DNA of 64,000 nucleotides from Hydrogenophilales bacterium 28-61-23 (GTDB lineage Bacteria; Pseudomonadota; Gammaproteobacteria; Burkholderiales; Thiobacillaceae). Below, one piece after another: positions 50,114 through 57,744 of this stretch (positions are counted from its first letter, which is position 1; each line of letters begins with the position of its first letter). Made by a program: the position numbers and the translations under genes. The stretch lies in assembly GCA_002281555.1 (NCBI GenBank), contig NCGJ01000011.1, forward strand, positions 1 to 64,000, given 5' to 3'. The notes beneath the pieces were generated by a model. That model was not told the DNA's origin. It was given only the letters and a program-made list of their open reading frames with translations, and searched no databases.

Positions 50114-50857
50114 ATGCCCGCCACCCTGCTGCTGCAAGCCTACCAAAGCCACCAACCCCTCGACGCCAGCCCCGAAACCGGCCCGGCCAGCGTTGAACAA
50201 GCCTATGCCGCGCAGCAAACGGTGTGGCGAGAAATGGTCGGGGAACGCCGCCCCAGCGTCTGGAAGGCAGGCACACCGAATCGGCAAACCGAACCCACCG
50301 CCGCCGCCATTTTCCCGCATCGCATTGCCAGCAGCCCGGCGCATTTTTCAGCGGATGACTTCCGCACCCTGGGCATCGAAGCCGAGATTGCCGTGCGTTT
50401 CGGGCGCGACCTGCCGGCCCGCGCCGAGCCCTATCGGCGCGAGGAAATACTGGCCGCCATCGCCAGCGCGCATGTCGCCATGGAACTGATCGACAGCCGC
50501 CTGGCCGACCCGAAAGCCGCCGGCCCGCTCTGGCGCCTGGCCGACAACCTGCTCAACGGCGGCCTGATCATCGGCGCGGAAATTCCGAACTGGCGCGAAC
50601 TGGATTTCTCAGGCTTGAGCGTGCGCGTCCACGCCAACGGCCTTTGTCTGGCGGAAAGCGTCGGTCGGCCGCCGCTCGACGACCTGTTTTATTGCCTGCC
50701 CTGGTGGATAGCGCATGTCGGCGGCGCAAAGGCCGGCGACATCGTCACCACCGGCGCCTGGAACGGCATGCATCCGGTCAGCCTGCCGGCCGAAGTGAAT
50801 ATTGAATTCCTGAACAGGAACAACAGCCTGGGACTAGCAAGCGCCCGGATTGGCTGA
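50114..50857 (+). CDS. 2-keto-4-pentenoate hydratase/fumarylacetoacetate hydrolase family protein
   Basis: The 247-residue protein matches the MhpD-like hydratase family: GIEAEIAVRFGRDLP carries the metal-binding Glu pair (ExE), AHVAMELIDSRLAD supplies another Glu/Asp, and TTGAWNGMHPV is near the active-site loop. Such enzymes act on 2-keto-dienoic acids in aromatic degradation. No pathway neighbour is present. An ATG at 50081 is also possible. Confidence 0.8.
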   Translation: MPATLLLQAYQSHQPLDASPETGPASVEQAYAAQQTVWREMVGERRPSVWKAGTPNRQTEPTAAAIFPHRIASSPAHFSADDFRTLGIEAEIAVRFGRDLPARAEPYRREEILAAIASAHVAMELIDSRLADPKAAGPLWRLADNLLNGGLIIGAEIPNWRELDFSGLSVRVHANGLCLAESVGRPPLDDLFYCLPWWIAHVGGAKAGDIVTTGAWNGMHPVSLPAEVNIEFLNRNNSLGLASARIG

Positions 50858-50864
50858 TCGAAAA

Positions 50865-51905
50865 TTACGGCCTGTCGGCCGCGTTTTGAGCCGCTTCATT
50901 CACTGCAGCTTCATTCGCCGCAGCCTCAATCGCCGCAGCCTCAATCGCCGCTTCATAAACCGCTTTATTGGCGGCCTCACTGGCAGCTTTTATTGCAGCA
51001 GCTTCTTTTGCCGCAGCTTGAATCGCCGCCACTTTGGCCGCCGCTTCCGCCAGCATCGCGCGCCGGGTTTCCGGCGTTTCCAGGCTGATGCGCCCAAGCG
51101 TGCCGGCGCGGTAATCGGTCAGCAGATGCATCGCGGCCTTGTCCAGATCCAACTCGCCAGCACGGCCTTTGATGATGCAACCGCGTTTGCGCGCCACGGC
51201 TTCCAGCACGCCGGGCGCATCCAGGCCTTGCACCGAAAAACCATAGCGCGCGGTCAGCAACGGGGCATAGCGCTCCAGCAGAATGCCAGCCAGAAAAGTG
51301 GCCACTTCCTCTTCCAGCACGGCGTTGCGGCCGATGGCATGGCTGGCGGCGAGCATGTAGCCATCGCTGTCGTGTTCGATCTTCGGCCACATCAGGCCGG
51401 GCGTGTCGATCAGCATCTGGCGCGGACTCAAGGTGATGGTCTGCTGCGATTTGGTGATGGCCGGTTCATCGCCGACGGCGGCCACCTTGCGTTTCACCAG
51501 CGCATTCATCAACGTCGATTTGCCGACGTTGGGGATGCCCATGATCATCATGCGTAGCGGCTTGAAGTTGTCGTCGCGATGCGGCGCCAGGCTCTGGCAC
51601 AGGCTGGGAATACGCAAGACTTCGCCGGCCTTCTTGGCCGACAGCGCCACCGCCTTGACGTTCTTCTGGCTGTTGAAGAACTCGATCCAGGCCTTGGTCA
51701 CGTCCGGGTCGGCCAGATCGGATTTGTTCAGCACCTTCAGGCAGGGGCGCTGGCGGAACAAGCGCAGTTCATGCACCAGCGGATTGCTGCCCGCCTCCGG
51801 CAAACGCGCGTCGAGCACCTCGATCACCACATCGATATTGGCCATGGTTTCGGCGGCCTTCTTGCGGGCCGAGGTCATGTGGCCGGGAAACCATTGAATA
51901 GACAT
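50865..51905 (-). CDS. rbgA: Ribosome-assembly GTPase, RbgA/YlqF family, with an alanine-rich tail
   Basis: The circularly permuted GTPase motifs are in order G4 (LNKSDLAD), G5-like, G1 (GIPNVGKST) and G3 (IDTPGLMWP). It begins MSIQWFPGHMTSARKK, the canonical family start. Members of this family help mature the 50S subunit. The last 60-65 residues are an Ala/Glu-rich run of repeated EAAAIEAAANEAA-like units encoded partly by a 15-base tandem repeat, which is not part of the usual domain. Confidence 0.9.
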   Translation of the reverse strand: MSIQWFPGHMTSARKKAAETMANIDVVIEVLDARLPEAGSNPLVHELRLFRQRPCLKVLNKSDLADPDVTKAWIEFFNSQKNVKAVALSAKKAGEVLRIPSLCQSLAPHRDDNFKPLRMMIMGIPNVGKSTLMNALVKRKVAAVGDEPAITKSQQTITLSPRQMLIDTPGLMWPKIEHDSDGYMLAASHAIGRNAVLEEEVATFLAGILLERYAPLLTARYGFSVQGLDAPGVLEAVARKRGCIIKGRAGELDLDKAAMHLLTDYRAGTLGRISLETPETRRAMLAEAAAKVAAIQAAAKEAAAIKAASEAANKAVYEAAIEAAAIEAAANEAAVNEAAQNAADRP

Positions 51906-52206
51906 GTTTGATTTGAATCGATGCGAAGCAGGACATTATCGCGGCAACAAGCCCGCGCGATGACGATTCCAGCGCCCGCGCGCAAGAAATTACCGATTCA
52001 CCCGGTCCAGCAGGCAAACCGCAACAAGGGTGGGAAAGCCAGCGGCCTTTTGCCGGCGCCTTCCGCGATATTCAAGTCAAGCCATTCGGCGGAAGGGGCG
52101 ATAAGGGCGCTTTTCCGCCCGAGGGCTTCAGGATTCCCTCAAGCGGCGATACAAACTTTCATCAGGCCGCGCCAGTACAGCCGTTGTTGCCACCCGTTTA
52201 TCGCGC
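51906..52206. other. 301-base gap without a recognisable gene
   Basis: Between rbgA and the small nif-associated genes I see no credible frame, RNA gene or clear terminator. A short inverted repeat (CGCGCTCAGCGCGCG) lies just before 52207. Confidence 0.4.
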
Positions 52207-52482
52207 TCAGCGCGCGACCGGCGCTTTCTTTTCCATCTGGTGCGGGGCAAGGCCGATGCTGGTGGTGGCGTTGCCTTCGTCGGTATTCCACCACATCGTC
52301 ACCCAGGCGCGTCCGGCGGCGTCGAAACGTTCGATCTCGCTGGTGGCGCCGACCATGTATTCGAACATTTCGCGTTCGTCGTCCTCGACATCGGGTCCGA
52401 TGCTGACCTGCACGATGCGCACCTCGTCGCCGATCTTCACGATTTGTCCGTGGCGGTCGGTATGGCTGACCTCTTCTTGCAT
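52207..52482 (-). CDS. Unknown small protein of the nafY operon
   Basis: I do not recognise this 91-residue protein. It begins MQEEVSHTDRHGQIVKIGDEVRI, has a strongly acidic first half, and ends in APHQMEKKAPVAR. A good AGGAGAG ribosome site precedes the ATG. It is the third gene of an operon headed by nafY, so a role linked to nitrogenase is possible but not shown. Confidence 0.65.
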   Translation of the reverse strand: MQEEVSHTDRHGQIVKIGDEVRIVQVSIGPDVEDDEREMFEYMVGATSEIERFDAAGRAWVTMWWNTDEGNATTSIGLAPHQMEKKAPVAR

Positions 52483-52509
52483 GGAACTCTCCTGGGTTCT
52501 ATCGCTTGC

Positions 52510-52776
52510 TCAATGACGGGCAGCCATGGCTTCGACCGCGGCGGTCAGGGCTGGCACCACGTCGGCGCCATCGGATTCGGCCAACAGGGCGGCGGCGTGC
52601 TCGACCAGTTCGCGCGCTTCGTCGTCGCGTGCGCCGACGCGCAGTTCGGCGGCGAAGCGATCGATGCTGCCGGCGACCAGTCGGGTGATCCGGCTGTTTT
52701 CGCCGGTGACCCGCGAGCTGCCGATGGCGTTCGCGATCAGGTCGCTGACGATGCGCTGATAGTCCTTGTCGGCCAT
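52510..52776 (-). CDS. Unknown small protein of the nafY operon
   Basis: I do not recognise this 88-residue protein. The start at 52776 (MADKDYQRIVSDLI) is preceded by GAGGAC and lies 11 bases after the nafY stop. It appears to be a small helical bundle. A longer frame to 53262 is a shadow of nafY and is rejected. Its position suggests co-expression with nafY. Confidence 0.65.
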   Translation of the reverse strand: MADKDYQRIVSDLIANAIGSSRVTGENSRITRLVAGSIDRFAAELRVGARDDEARELVEHAAALLAESDGADVVPALTAAVEAMAARH

Positions 52777-52787
52777 GGCGGTCGTCC

Positions 52788-53522
52788 TCATTCGTCTATG
52801 CTGGCGGCGTTGTAGTTCTTCAGGCGCTGGCCGGCGGCGACGCCGAGCACCTTGGCCAGCCAGGGCGGCGGCGACTGGGTCATCATGCGCTGGAACTCGG
52901 CCAGCACCTCGGCGGCGGCGCCACCTTCCATCCGCTTCATCGGGTAGATGTTGCCCTTGATCACCTTGGCCGCGGCCGGGCCGCCGATGGAGACCACGTA
53001 GAGCACGTGGCAGTCGGCGATCAACTGGACTCGGAAGGCGTTCTTGTCCGGCGCGAAGTCCGCCTCCAGGGCGTCGCGGATGCCGACCAGGCGGGTTTCG
53101 GTTGGCGACACCTGGTAGACCAGATAGCGGATGCAGGAGCCGAAATGGCCGTTGAGCGCTTCGCCGCTGTCCGAAGCCAGCGCCACCCGCACCGAGCCGG
53201 GCATGTCGCCCTCGGCATAGGGTTGTTCCGGCGGCAGGACATCGCCCTGGGTATCGCCCCACAGAATGCGAACCGCGAGCTTCATCGCTTCAAGGCCGAT
53301 CCCGATGTCCTCGCCGTCCTCTTCGCCGTCGGCGCTGGCGAAGGCGGTCTTCAGGTCGGTGACGGTGAGCGTGCGCAGGTCTTCGGCTTCGATCTGATCC
53401 TTGCCGATCCGGTTCTGCAGCACGTCGATCAAATCCGGCAGGCTGGTACCGGGCATGGCGCGGGCGGCCAGGGCAATGCGCAGGGCGGCATCACGGGAGA
53501 TGGGGGCTGGACTCTGTTGCAT
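52788..53522 (-). CDS. nafY: NafY/NifX-type dinitrogenase cofactor-carrier protein
   Basis: The 244-residue protein has an N-terminal helical domain (about 1-75) like that of NafY and a C-terminal NifX/NifB-like domain (about 125-230) with FGSCIRYLVYQVS and GHFGSC, which binds the iron-molybdenum cofactor or its precursor. NafY holds apo-dinitrogenase ready for the cofactor. The start at 53522 has a GAGGAG site six bases upstream. A sigma-54-type promoter lies just before it. No nifH/D/K or nifA lies in this window. Confidence 0.8.
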   Translation of the reverse strand: MQQSPAPISRDAALRIALAARAMPGTSLPDLIDVLQNRIGKDQIEAEDLRTLTVTDLKTAFASADGEEDGEDIGIGLEAMKLAVRILWGDTQGDVLPPEQPYAEGDMPGSVRVALASDSGEALNGHFGSCIRYLVYQVSPTETRLVGIRDALEADFAPDKNAFRVQLIADCHVLYVVSIGGPAAAKVIKGNIYPMKRMEGGAAAEVLAEFQRMMTQSPPPWLAKVLGVAAGQRLKNYNAASIDE

Positions 53523-53556
53523 ATGTGACTCCTCTGTCAGGGGGTGTCTACACCAA

Positions 53557-53571
53557 GCAGAAAGAATGCCA
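53557..53571 (-). promoter_or_regulatory. Candidate sigma-54 promoter of the nafY operon
   Basis: The minus strand reads TGGCATTCTTTCTGC: GG and GC are exactly ten bases apart, with TGGCA at -24 and TGC at -12. It lies 35 bases before the nafY ATG, with a ribosome site between, as expected of a nif gene. Confidence 0.65.
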
Positions 53572-53587
53572 GCAGGCATATTCTCGA

Positions 53588-53610
53588 AAACATTGGCTAA
53601 TGCAATGTTT
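53588..53610. promoter_or_regulatory. Inverted repeat upstream of the sigma-54 promoter
   Basis: AAACATTG and CAATGTTT are exact 8-base inverted copies around GCTAATG. The spacing does not fit the NifA site TGT-N10-ACA, so another regulator may bind here. The 200 bases beyond (to 53824) hold nothing I can identify. Confidence 0.5.
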
Positions 53611-53824
53611 ACAAAGGAGAAAAACATCGTCCAGCAGCCTGCTCGCCGACCGTCCGTTGCAGTGACTACGACAAGCCGCCTTAAACCGCTGTAGCAAAAA
53701 GGTTGCTTGCGCGAAATGCCATACGGCAGGACGGATGCGTTTTCAGGCGGCGATGCAGCGGGATAAATCCGTGGCGAGCGCCGGAGACGATGCTGTGGAA
53801 CTCGAAAGACATGCGCCCAGCAAG

Positions 53825-54442
53825 CTAGCCATGCAAATGTTCATGCAGAAAATCGCGCGTTTTGCGCGACCAGATCCAGACATAGCGCAAACCGGACAGG
53901 GCCACCGCAGCGGCGGTCAGCAATACCAGCGTATGCATCTGTGAGCCCAGGCCGAGATCGAGCGCGACATCGGCCAGCACCAGCGAAACCAGCACAAATT
54001 CCATGAAAGTGGCGAGCTTGCCGGACAGGGTCGGGCGCACATCCAGCCTGCCGGTGAGGCGCCGGTACCCCTCCGCCCCGGCCAGGATGACCGCATCGCG
54101 CACCAGCACCAGATACAGCAACCACATCGGCAACAAACCGGTCAGCGCCAACATGCTCAGCGTGGTCAGCAACATCGTCTTGTCGGCGATGGGATCGAGC
54201 CAGGCGCCCAGCACGCTGCGCTGATTCAGCCATCGGGCCAGATTGCCATCGAGCAGATCGGTAATCGCGGCGAGCACGAACAGCCAGAACGCGCCTTCGA
54301 CATCGTGCGCCAGCAAACGCCAGGCCACGACCGGGGCCAGCAACAAACGCGACAAGGTGAGCAGATTGGGCAAGGTGTACACGTCGAACGATCCCGTTGA
54401 TGGCTTCGGCCGGACGATACCAGCGTCATGCACAAAATTCAT
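53825..54442 (-). CDS. CDP-alcohol phosphatidyltransferase, intact copy
   Basis: The 205-residue membrane protein has the full CDP-alcohol phosphatidyltransferase motif D-x2-DG-x2-AR-x8-G-x3-D-x3-D in DLLDGNLARWLNQRS followed by VLGAWLDPIADK. Enzymes of this group join CDP-diacylglycerol to an alcohol such as glycerol-3-phosphate or another head group. PgsA is one candidate. The start at 54442 (MNFVHDAGIV) is used because the duplicated copy at 61114 starts in the same place. A second, decayed copy lies 6.7 kb away on the same strand. Confidence 0.85.
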   Translation of the reverse strand: MNFVHDAGIVRPKPSTGSFDVYTLPNLLTLSRLLLAPVVAWRLLAHDVEGAFWLFVLAAITDLLDGNLARWLNQRSVLGAWLDPIADKTMLLTTLSMLALTGLLPMWLLYLVLVRDAVILAGAEGYRRLTGRLDVRPTLSGKLATFMEFVLVSLVLADVALDLGLGSQMHTLVLLTAAAVALSGLRYVWIWSRKTRDFLHEHLHG

Positions 54443-54471
54443 GCATGGCCACCGACAAAATTCATCACACA

Positions 54472-54519
54472 GCTGTTGTTTGATGTGATTTTTTACTATT
54501 CTGCATCCACCACAACAGC
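54472..54519. promoter_or_regulatory. Inverted repeat before the ParC/ParE-like pair
   Basis: GCTGTTGT (54472-54479) and ACAACAGC (54512-54519) are perfect inverted copies flanking an A/T-rich 32-base centre. An operator for the antitoxin is plausible. Confidence 0.4.
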
Positions 54520-54535
54520 AACATAGGAACAAATC

Positions 54536-54961
54536 ATGCAACAGTTGAACGTTGAGCAGTTCCGCGCCGCCGTCGAATCCGGTGGCATCTTGTCGGTGAC
54601 GCTGAAAGCCCACGGGCCCGCCTTCGCCGTCCAGGCCGAAACCCAGCGCGGCGAGGCGGTGCTGATCGACACCCGGAAAAAGCAACCGCGAATGTTCGTC
54701 GATCCGCGTAAAGCCTTGAAATTGTTGCGGGAGTTCGGCATCCATAACGCCCAACTCAACGCCGAGGATTGGCAACCGGATCAAGCCGAATCACTCCGGA
54801 GTTCCCGACCGGATAGCGCCGCCCAGATGCGGGAAGCGCATGAGGCGGCCGAGCTGAAACGCATTCTGGAAGCCGCCATCAAGGAAGCGGATGACCCGAA
54901 TACGGTATGGATCGATCACGACACCCTGTTCGACGCCATAGAGGCCAGCCTTGCGGATTAA
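54536..54961 (+). CDS. ParC-like antitoxin partner of a ParE-type toxin
   Basis: The 141-residue protein has an N-terminal domain (MQQLNVEQFRAAVESGG, then FAVQAETQRGEAVLIDTRKK and PRKALKLLREFGI) of the kind found in ParC-family partners of ParE toxins, and an acidic C-terminus that would bind the toxin. The ParE-like frame overlaps its end by 11 bases. The family call is by eye and moderate. Confidence 0.7.
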   Translation: MQQLNVEQFRAAVESGGILSVTLKAHGPAFAVQAETQRGEAVLIDTRKKQPRMFVDPRKALKLLREFGIHNAQLNAEDWQPDQAESLRSSRPDSAAQMREAHEAAELKRILEAAIKEADDPNTVWIDHDTLFDAIEASLAD

Positions 54962-55253
54962 GTACCAGCCCAGGGCAACCCGGAATCTCGGCGAAATTCA
55001 GGCGCACTATCAAGCGCTTGGCGGCAAGACCCTTGCCCTGCGCATGGTGCGCGGCATCCGCCAGGCGGTGACCAGTCTGGCCGATAACCCGCTGATCGCC
55101 CCGGCCTATGAACTCGCGCCAGGACTACGCCGGCTTGTCGTGGCCAAAGGCGCTTTTCTGGTGTTCTACCGCGTCACCGATCACGTCCAGGTGGTGTATG
55201 TCCGACGGGCGGAGCGCGAACCGCTGGGCGAAAACGAGATAGAGCAAGCGTAA
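54951..55253 (+). CDS. RelE/ParE-type toxin
   Basis: A TTG start that overlaps the antitoxin gene gives 100 residues beginning RIKYQPRATRNLGEI. The pattern GIRQAVTSLADNPLIAP, then PGLRRLVVAKGAFLVFYRV and VQVVYVRRAERE, is typical of ParE and RelE toxins, which poison gyrase or cut mRNA. Together with the gene upstream this is a type II toxin-antitoxin pair. Confidence 0.85.
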   Translation: MRIKYQPRATRNLGEIQAHYQALGGKTLALRMVRGIRQAVTSLADNPLIAPAYELAPGLRRLVVAKGAFLVFYRVTDHVQVVYVRRAEREPLGENEIEQA

Positions 55254-55343
55254 GGCGCGTTGGCAAGGCGTATTGCGCCCTGCCCTATCCGTGCGCCCCG
55301 AATCCCCTGATTCCGCTGGTGAATAATCCGAGCCCGACCGCTT

Positions 55344-55421
55344 TTAGTTATGGCGATAACGGATGCGCTCGCGCAATTGATCGAGAAGTTTCGGCGGTTG
55401 CCGTGGGTTGACGGAATCCAT
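55344..55421 (-). pseudogene. intI: Integron integrase N-terminal remnant
   Basis: The minus strand from ATG 55421 reads 25 residues ending [15 protein letters not shown] before a TAA. This closely follows IntI N-termini (compare [20 protein letters not shown] in class 1). The rest of the tyrosine recombinase, including the catalytic residues, is absent. It points away from the cassettes, as intI does in complete integrons. Sequence downstream (55254-55343) shows no further intI similarity that I can see. Confidence 0.82.
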
Positions 55422-55477
55422 GGTCTGATATGCCTATGCCTAAAGTAATAGTTGTTTAAATTACAAAGACTTAGAGG

Positions 55478-55506
55478 TTGACCGGGCGGATTTTGCGGGG
55501 TAGGTT
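55478..55506 (+). promoter_or_regulatory. Candidate cassette promoter Pc
   Basis: TTGACC and TAGGTT are separated by exactly 17 bases and point into the cassettes, from between the intI remnant and the insertion point. This is where Pc should be. Confidence 0.6.
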
Positions 55507-55525
55507 GCAGCTTTACACGTCAATT

Positions 55526-55550
55526 TTGATGTGTAACTGAAACGTTAGCT
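55526..55550 (+). other. Candidate attI recombination point
   Basis: The first cassette begins right after G55544 (GTTAGCT). Upstream bases (GTAACTGAAAC) could form the inverse integrase site of attI. The point is confirmed by its match to the left end of the first attC. Confidence 0.65.
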
Positions 55551-55568
55551 TTCTTGATGAGGTAACCA

Positions 55569-56258
55569 ATGCCTTTTAATGCCAATCTGTTGCCTGAGCC
55601 CACGAACGAGTATGTTGCATGGATTGACATCATGGGCATTCAATCTGCCATGGGAAGGTCACTGAGCATTTCTGCAAATTTCATTTTCAAGCTCCATATT
55701 GCTGCTCTCGCGACACCAAGAAATGGGGTGCAACTCTATCCGGTAATGGATGGTTTTTATGCAACATCCACTTCCAAAGACGGGATACTGAGTTTTTTGA
55801 GAACTGTCTTATCAAAAGTTGGGCAAGAGTTCTTGGACACTGCTGAGCCATTACATAGGTTTATTGTTCGTGGCGCATTAGCTTTCGGCCCGATAGTTCA
55901 CGGCTCACAAGTTTCGAATGAAGTTGATCAAGACTTGGTGGGAAATGACCAATACAAATCAGCAATATTTCTTGGTATGCCTGTAGTTCAAGCATACCTT
56001 GGAGAACATAACGCACCGCCGTTTGGCATTTTTGTTCATGAATCGGCACGAGCCTTTGCGCCGGATGGAACACAACCTTTTCACCATGTGTGGTGGAAGT
56101 GGGTTACGCCAGACGTTGGAAACGTCTGGAATAATTTACTGGAAAGATTGAATTCGCATTATGAGTGGTGTGCAGAACGCCCAAATCGTTTGTTATACGA
56201 GGCATCTCGTATAGAGATTCATAAAAAGTTGGCCAATGAATATTTTGCTCAAGAATAA
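55569..56258 (+). CDS. Cassette 1: class III nucleotidyl cyclase-like protein
   Basis: The 229-residue protein is A/T-rich relative to the chromosome. It shows a layout like class III adenylyl/guanylyl cyclase domains: Asp20 in AWIDIMG and Asp61 in YPVMDGFYA sit where the two metal-binding aspartates are, and RGALAFGPIVHG (101-112) resembles the RIGIHxGxVVAG strand-turn. A later part (FGIFVHESARAF) matches the usual end of the domain. I infer a cyclase fold; activity is not established. It has no signal peptide or effector domain. Confidence 0.6.
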   Translation: MPFNANLLPEPTNEYVAWIDIMGIQSAMGRSLSISANFIFKLHIAALATPRNGVQLYPVMDGFYATSTSKDGILSFLRTVLSKVGQEFLDTAEPLHRFIVRGALAFGPIVHGSQVSNEVDQDLVGNDQYKSAIFLGMPVVQAYLGEHNAPPFGIFVHESARAFAPDGTQPFHHVWWKWVTPDVGNVWNNLLERLNSHYEWCAERPNRLLYEASRIEIHKKLANEYFAQE

Positions 56259-56321
56259 AGCTAACCCAACATTCAACCCGGACTCCGCAAAAGCGCGGAG
56301 CCGGTTAATTTTACGTTAGAG
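56259..56321 (+). repeat. attC site of cassette 1
   Basis: AGCTAAC at the left is the reverse complement of GTTAGCT at the start of cassette 1. The centre folds as GACTCCGC/GCGGAGCC-type arms, and the right core is GTTAGAG at 56315. Confidence 0.88.
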
Positions 56322-56372
56322 TGCTCATGGCCCAGCACCTAATCATGCAAATTGGGCTATAGGAGAAATGCT

Positions 56373-56783
56373 ATGAAAAGGATATTGCGAGTTGCTTTTT
56401 CAATCATTGCAATTGCCATTGGTGGCACGTCCACCGCAACGGCACAAGGCACGCGAGGCACTGGAGACAATTTTGGTAGCGGCTGGGAGTCCGATGGCAG
56501 AGGTGGAGTTCGTGGCACCGGAGATAACTTTGGTAAAGGCTGGGAGTCCGACGGAAGGGGCGGATACCGAGGAACCGGCGACAACTTCGGAAAGGGCTAT
56601 GAATCCGACGGACGTGGCGGCCAACGGGGAACCGGGGACAATTTTGGGCGGGGATGGGAGTCTGATGGTAGAGGTGGCACCCGAGGTACTGGAGATAATT
56701 TTGGTAGCGGCTGGGAGTCCGATGGCAGAGGTGGAGTTCGTGGCACCGGAGATAATTTTGGCAAAGGGTGGGAGCGAAGGTAA
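56373..56783 (+). CDS. Cassette 2a: secreted protein of 19-residue glycine-rich repeats
   Basis: A signal peptide (residues 1-25, ending TATAQ) precedes five full copies and one partial copy of GTGDNFGxGWESDGRGGxR. The 57-base DNA units are similar, and units 1 and 5 share about 59 identical bases, so the array has expanded recently by copying. I know of no characterised family with this repeat. A good AGGAGA site precedes the ATG. The protein is probably periplasmic or extracellular and may bind ions or form fibres, but nothing proves that. Confidence 0.75.
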   Translation: MKRILRVAFSIIAIAIGGTSTATAQGTRGTGDNFGSGWESDGRGGVRGTGDNFGKGWESDGRGGYRGTGDNFGKGYESDGRGGQRGTGDNFGRGWESDGRGGTRGTGDNFGSGWESDGRGGVRGTGDNFGKGWERR

Positions 56784-56801
56784 GCGCGGATCAACTACCC
56801 A

Positions 56802-57329
56802 ATGGAAACCGAATTCGGCTTTTCCTTTGACCGCCCTGTTTATGGAGAGGAACTGCTCGGCGGTTCCGGCCAACTTGCGCGTGCTTCATGGGTAGCTCGG
56901 CGCGTTCGCGATGATGACGTCTACTTCATGCAAGATGGGACGCTTTCCCAACTACTGTTCAAAGAAGTTCTCAGCACGTTTGTCTCTGGCCAATACATCG
57001 CAACCATCGTCCTCGCTTTCTCATTAATTGAACGTACTGTTGCTGGACGGCTAGCGTTTGTCGGGGACAAGTCTGCAACCAAAGCTAATAGTGTCCCGCT
57101 TTTGAAAAGCGCTCTTGAGCGTGGATGGCTGAAACAAGACGAACACGACCTCCTCGACGAACTTCGAAAACTGCGAAATCCGAGAGTTCATTTTCATGAT
57201 CATCTTTCCGAAACTCGCCCTGAAATCAGGGCGACATTGAGTGCACGAACCACAGAGCAGATGCTTGAAGGCGATGCCAAGCAAATCCTTGAAGCCACCA
57301 TTCATGTATTGCAGAAAACCGCACTCTAA
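56802..57329 (+). CDS. Cassette 2b: HEPN-like protein
   Basis: The 175-residue protein has the length and helical look of HEPN domains, and RNPRVH at 125-130 fits the Rx4-6H RNase motif. It starts 18 bases after the repeat-protein stop with no attC between, so it belongs to the same cassette. Its stop lies inside the attC of that cassette. An RNase toxin or a nucleotide-binding role is possible; no partner antitoxin is adjacent. Confidence 0.6.
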   Translation: METEFGFSFDRPVYGEELLGGSGQLARASWVARRVRDDDVYFMQDGTLSQLLFKEVLSTFVSGQYIATIVLAFSLIERTVAGRLAFVGDKSATKANSVPLLKSALERGWLKQDEHDLLDELRKLRNPRVHFHDHLSETRPEIRATLSARTTEQMLEGDAKQILEATIHVLQKTAL

Positions 57330-57393
57330 CCCGGCAGTCCACACGGACGCTGCGCGATAAAGCCGCGCAGCGCCGGTGACTTCTACGTTGGGC
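57324..57393 (+). repeat. attC site of cassette 2
   Basis: CTCTAAC at the left is the reverse complement of the GTTAGAG that starts cassette 2. The arms CGCTGCGCG/CGCGCAGCG flank ATAAAGC, and the right core is GTTGGGC at 57387. Confidence 0.9.
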
Positions 57394-57417
57394 ATCCACG
57401 CAAGAGGAATCCGGGTC

Positions 57418-57744
57418 ATGAAGATACGACTTCTGTTTTTTGTGCTACTAACTTCAGCCACATCTGCATTTGCCGATCTCACGAATCAGCTCGGACGCCT
57501 TGTCGGTTACACAATCATCGCGAGCAAAACAATTTCAGGCTATCAAGATAAGAATGGCAAAGGCGCTGATAGCTTTGAAGGATGTGATTACGACAGAGTA
57601 ATCATCTTTGATGACGATAAAATTCTTACATGCGAGGCATATGGCTATCAATATTCGTATAGACCAACAGCAATAATTCTTTCAAATGGGCCGTCTTTCA
57701 AAATGATTGTTGGCAACGACATATATGACATGAGGCGGAAATAA
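57418..57744 (+). CDS. Cassette 3a: small exported protein
   Basis: I do not recognise this 108-residue protein. It has a signal peptide (MKIRLLFFVLLTSATSAFA) and a tyrosine- and aspartate-rich body with two cysteines (EGCDYD and LTCEAYG), which may form a disulfide. A short AGAGGA lies upstream. The A/T-rich codon use sets it apart from the chromosome. Confidence 0.7.
   Translation: MKIRLLFFVLLTSATSAFADLTNQLGRLVGYTIIASKTISGYQDKNGKGADSFEGCDYDRVIIFDDDKILTCEAYGYQYSYRPTAIILSNGPSFKMIVGNDIYDMRRK

Noticed and set aside
53735-53944. Small plus-strand frame at the end of the phosphatidyltransferase gene
   Set aside because: It overlaps the 3' end of a well-supported minus-strand gene and has no ribosome site or family pattern.
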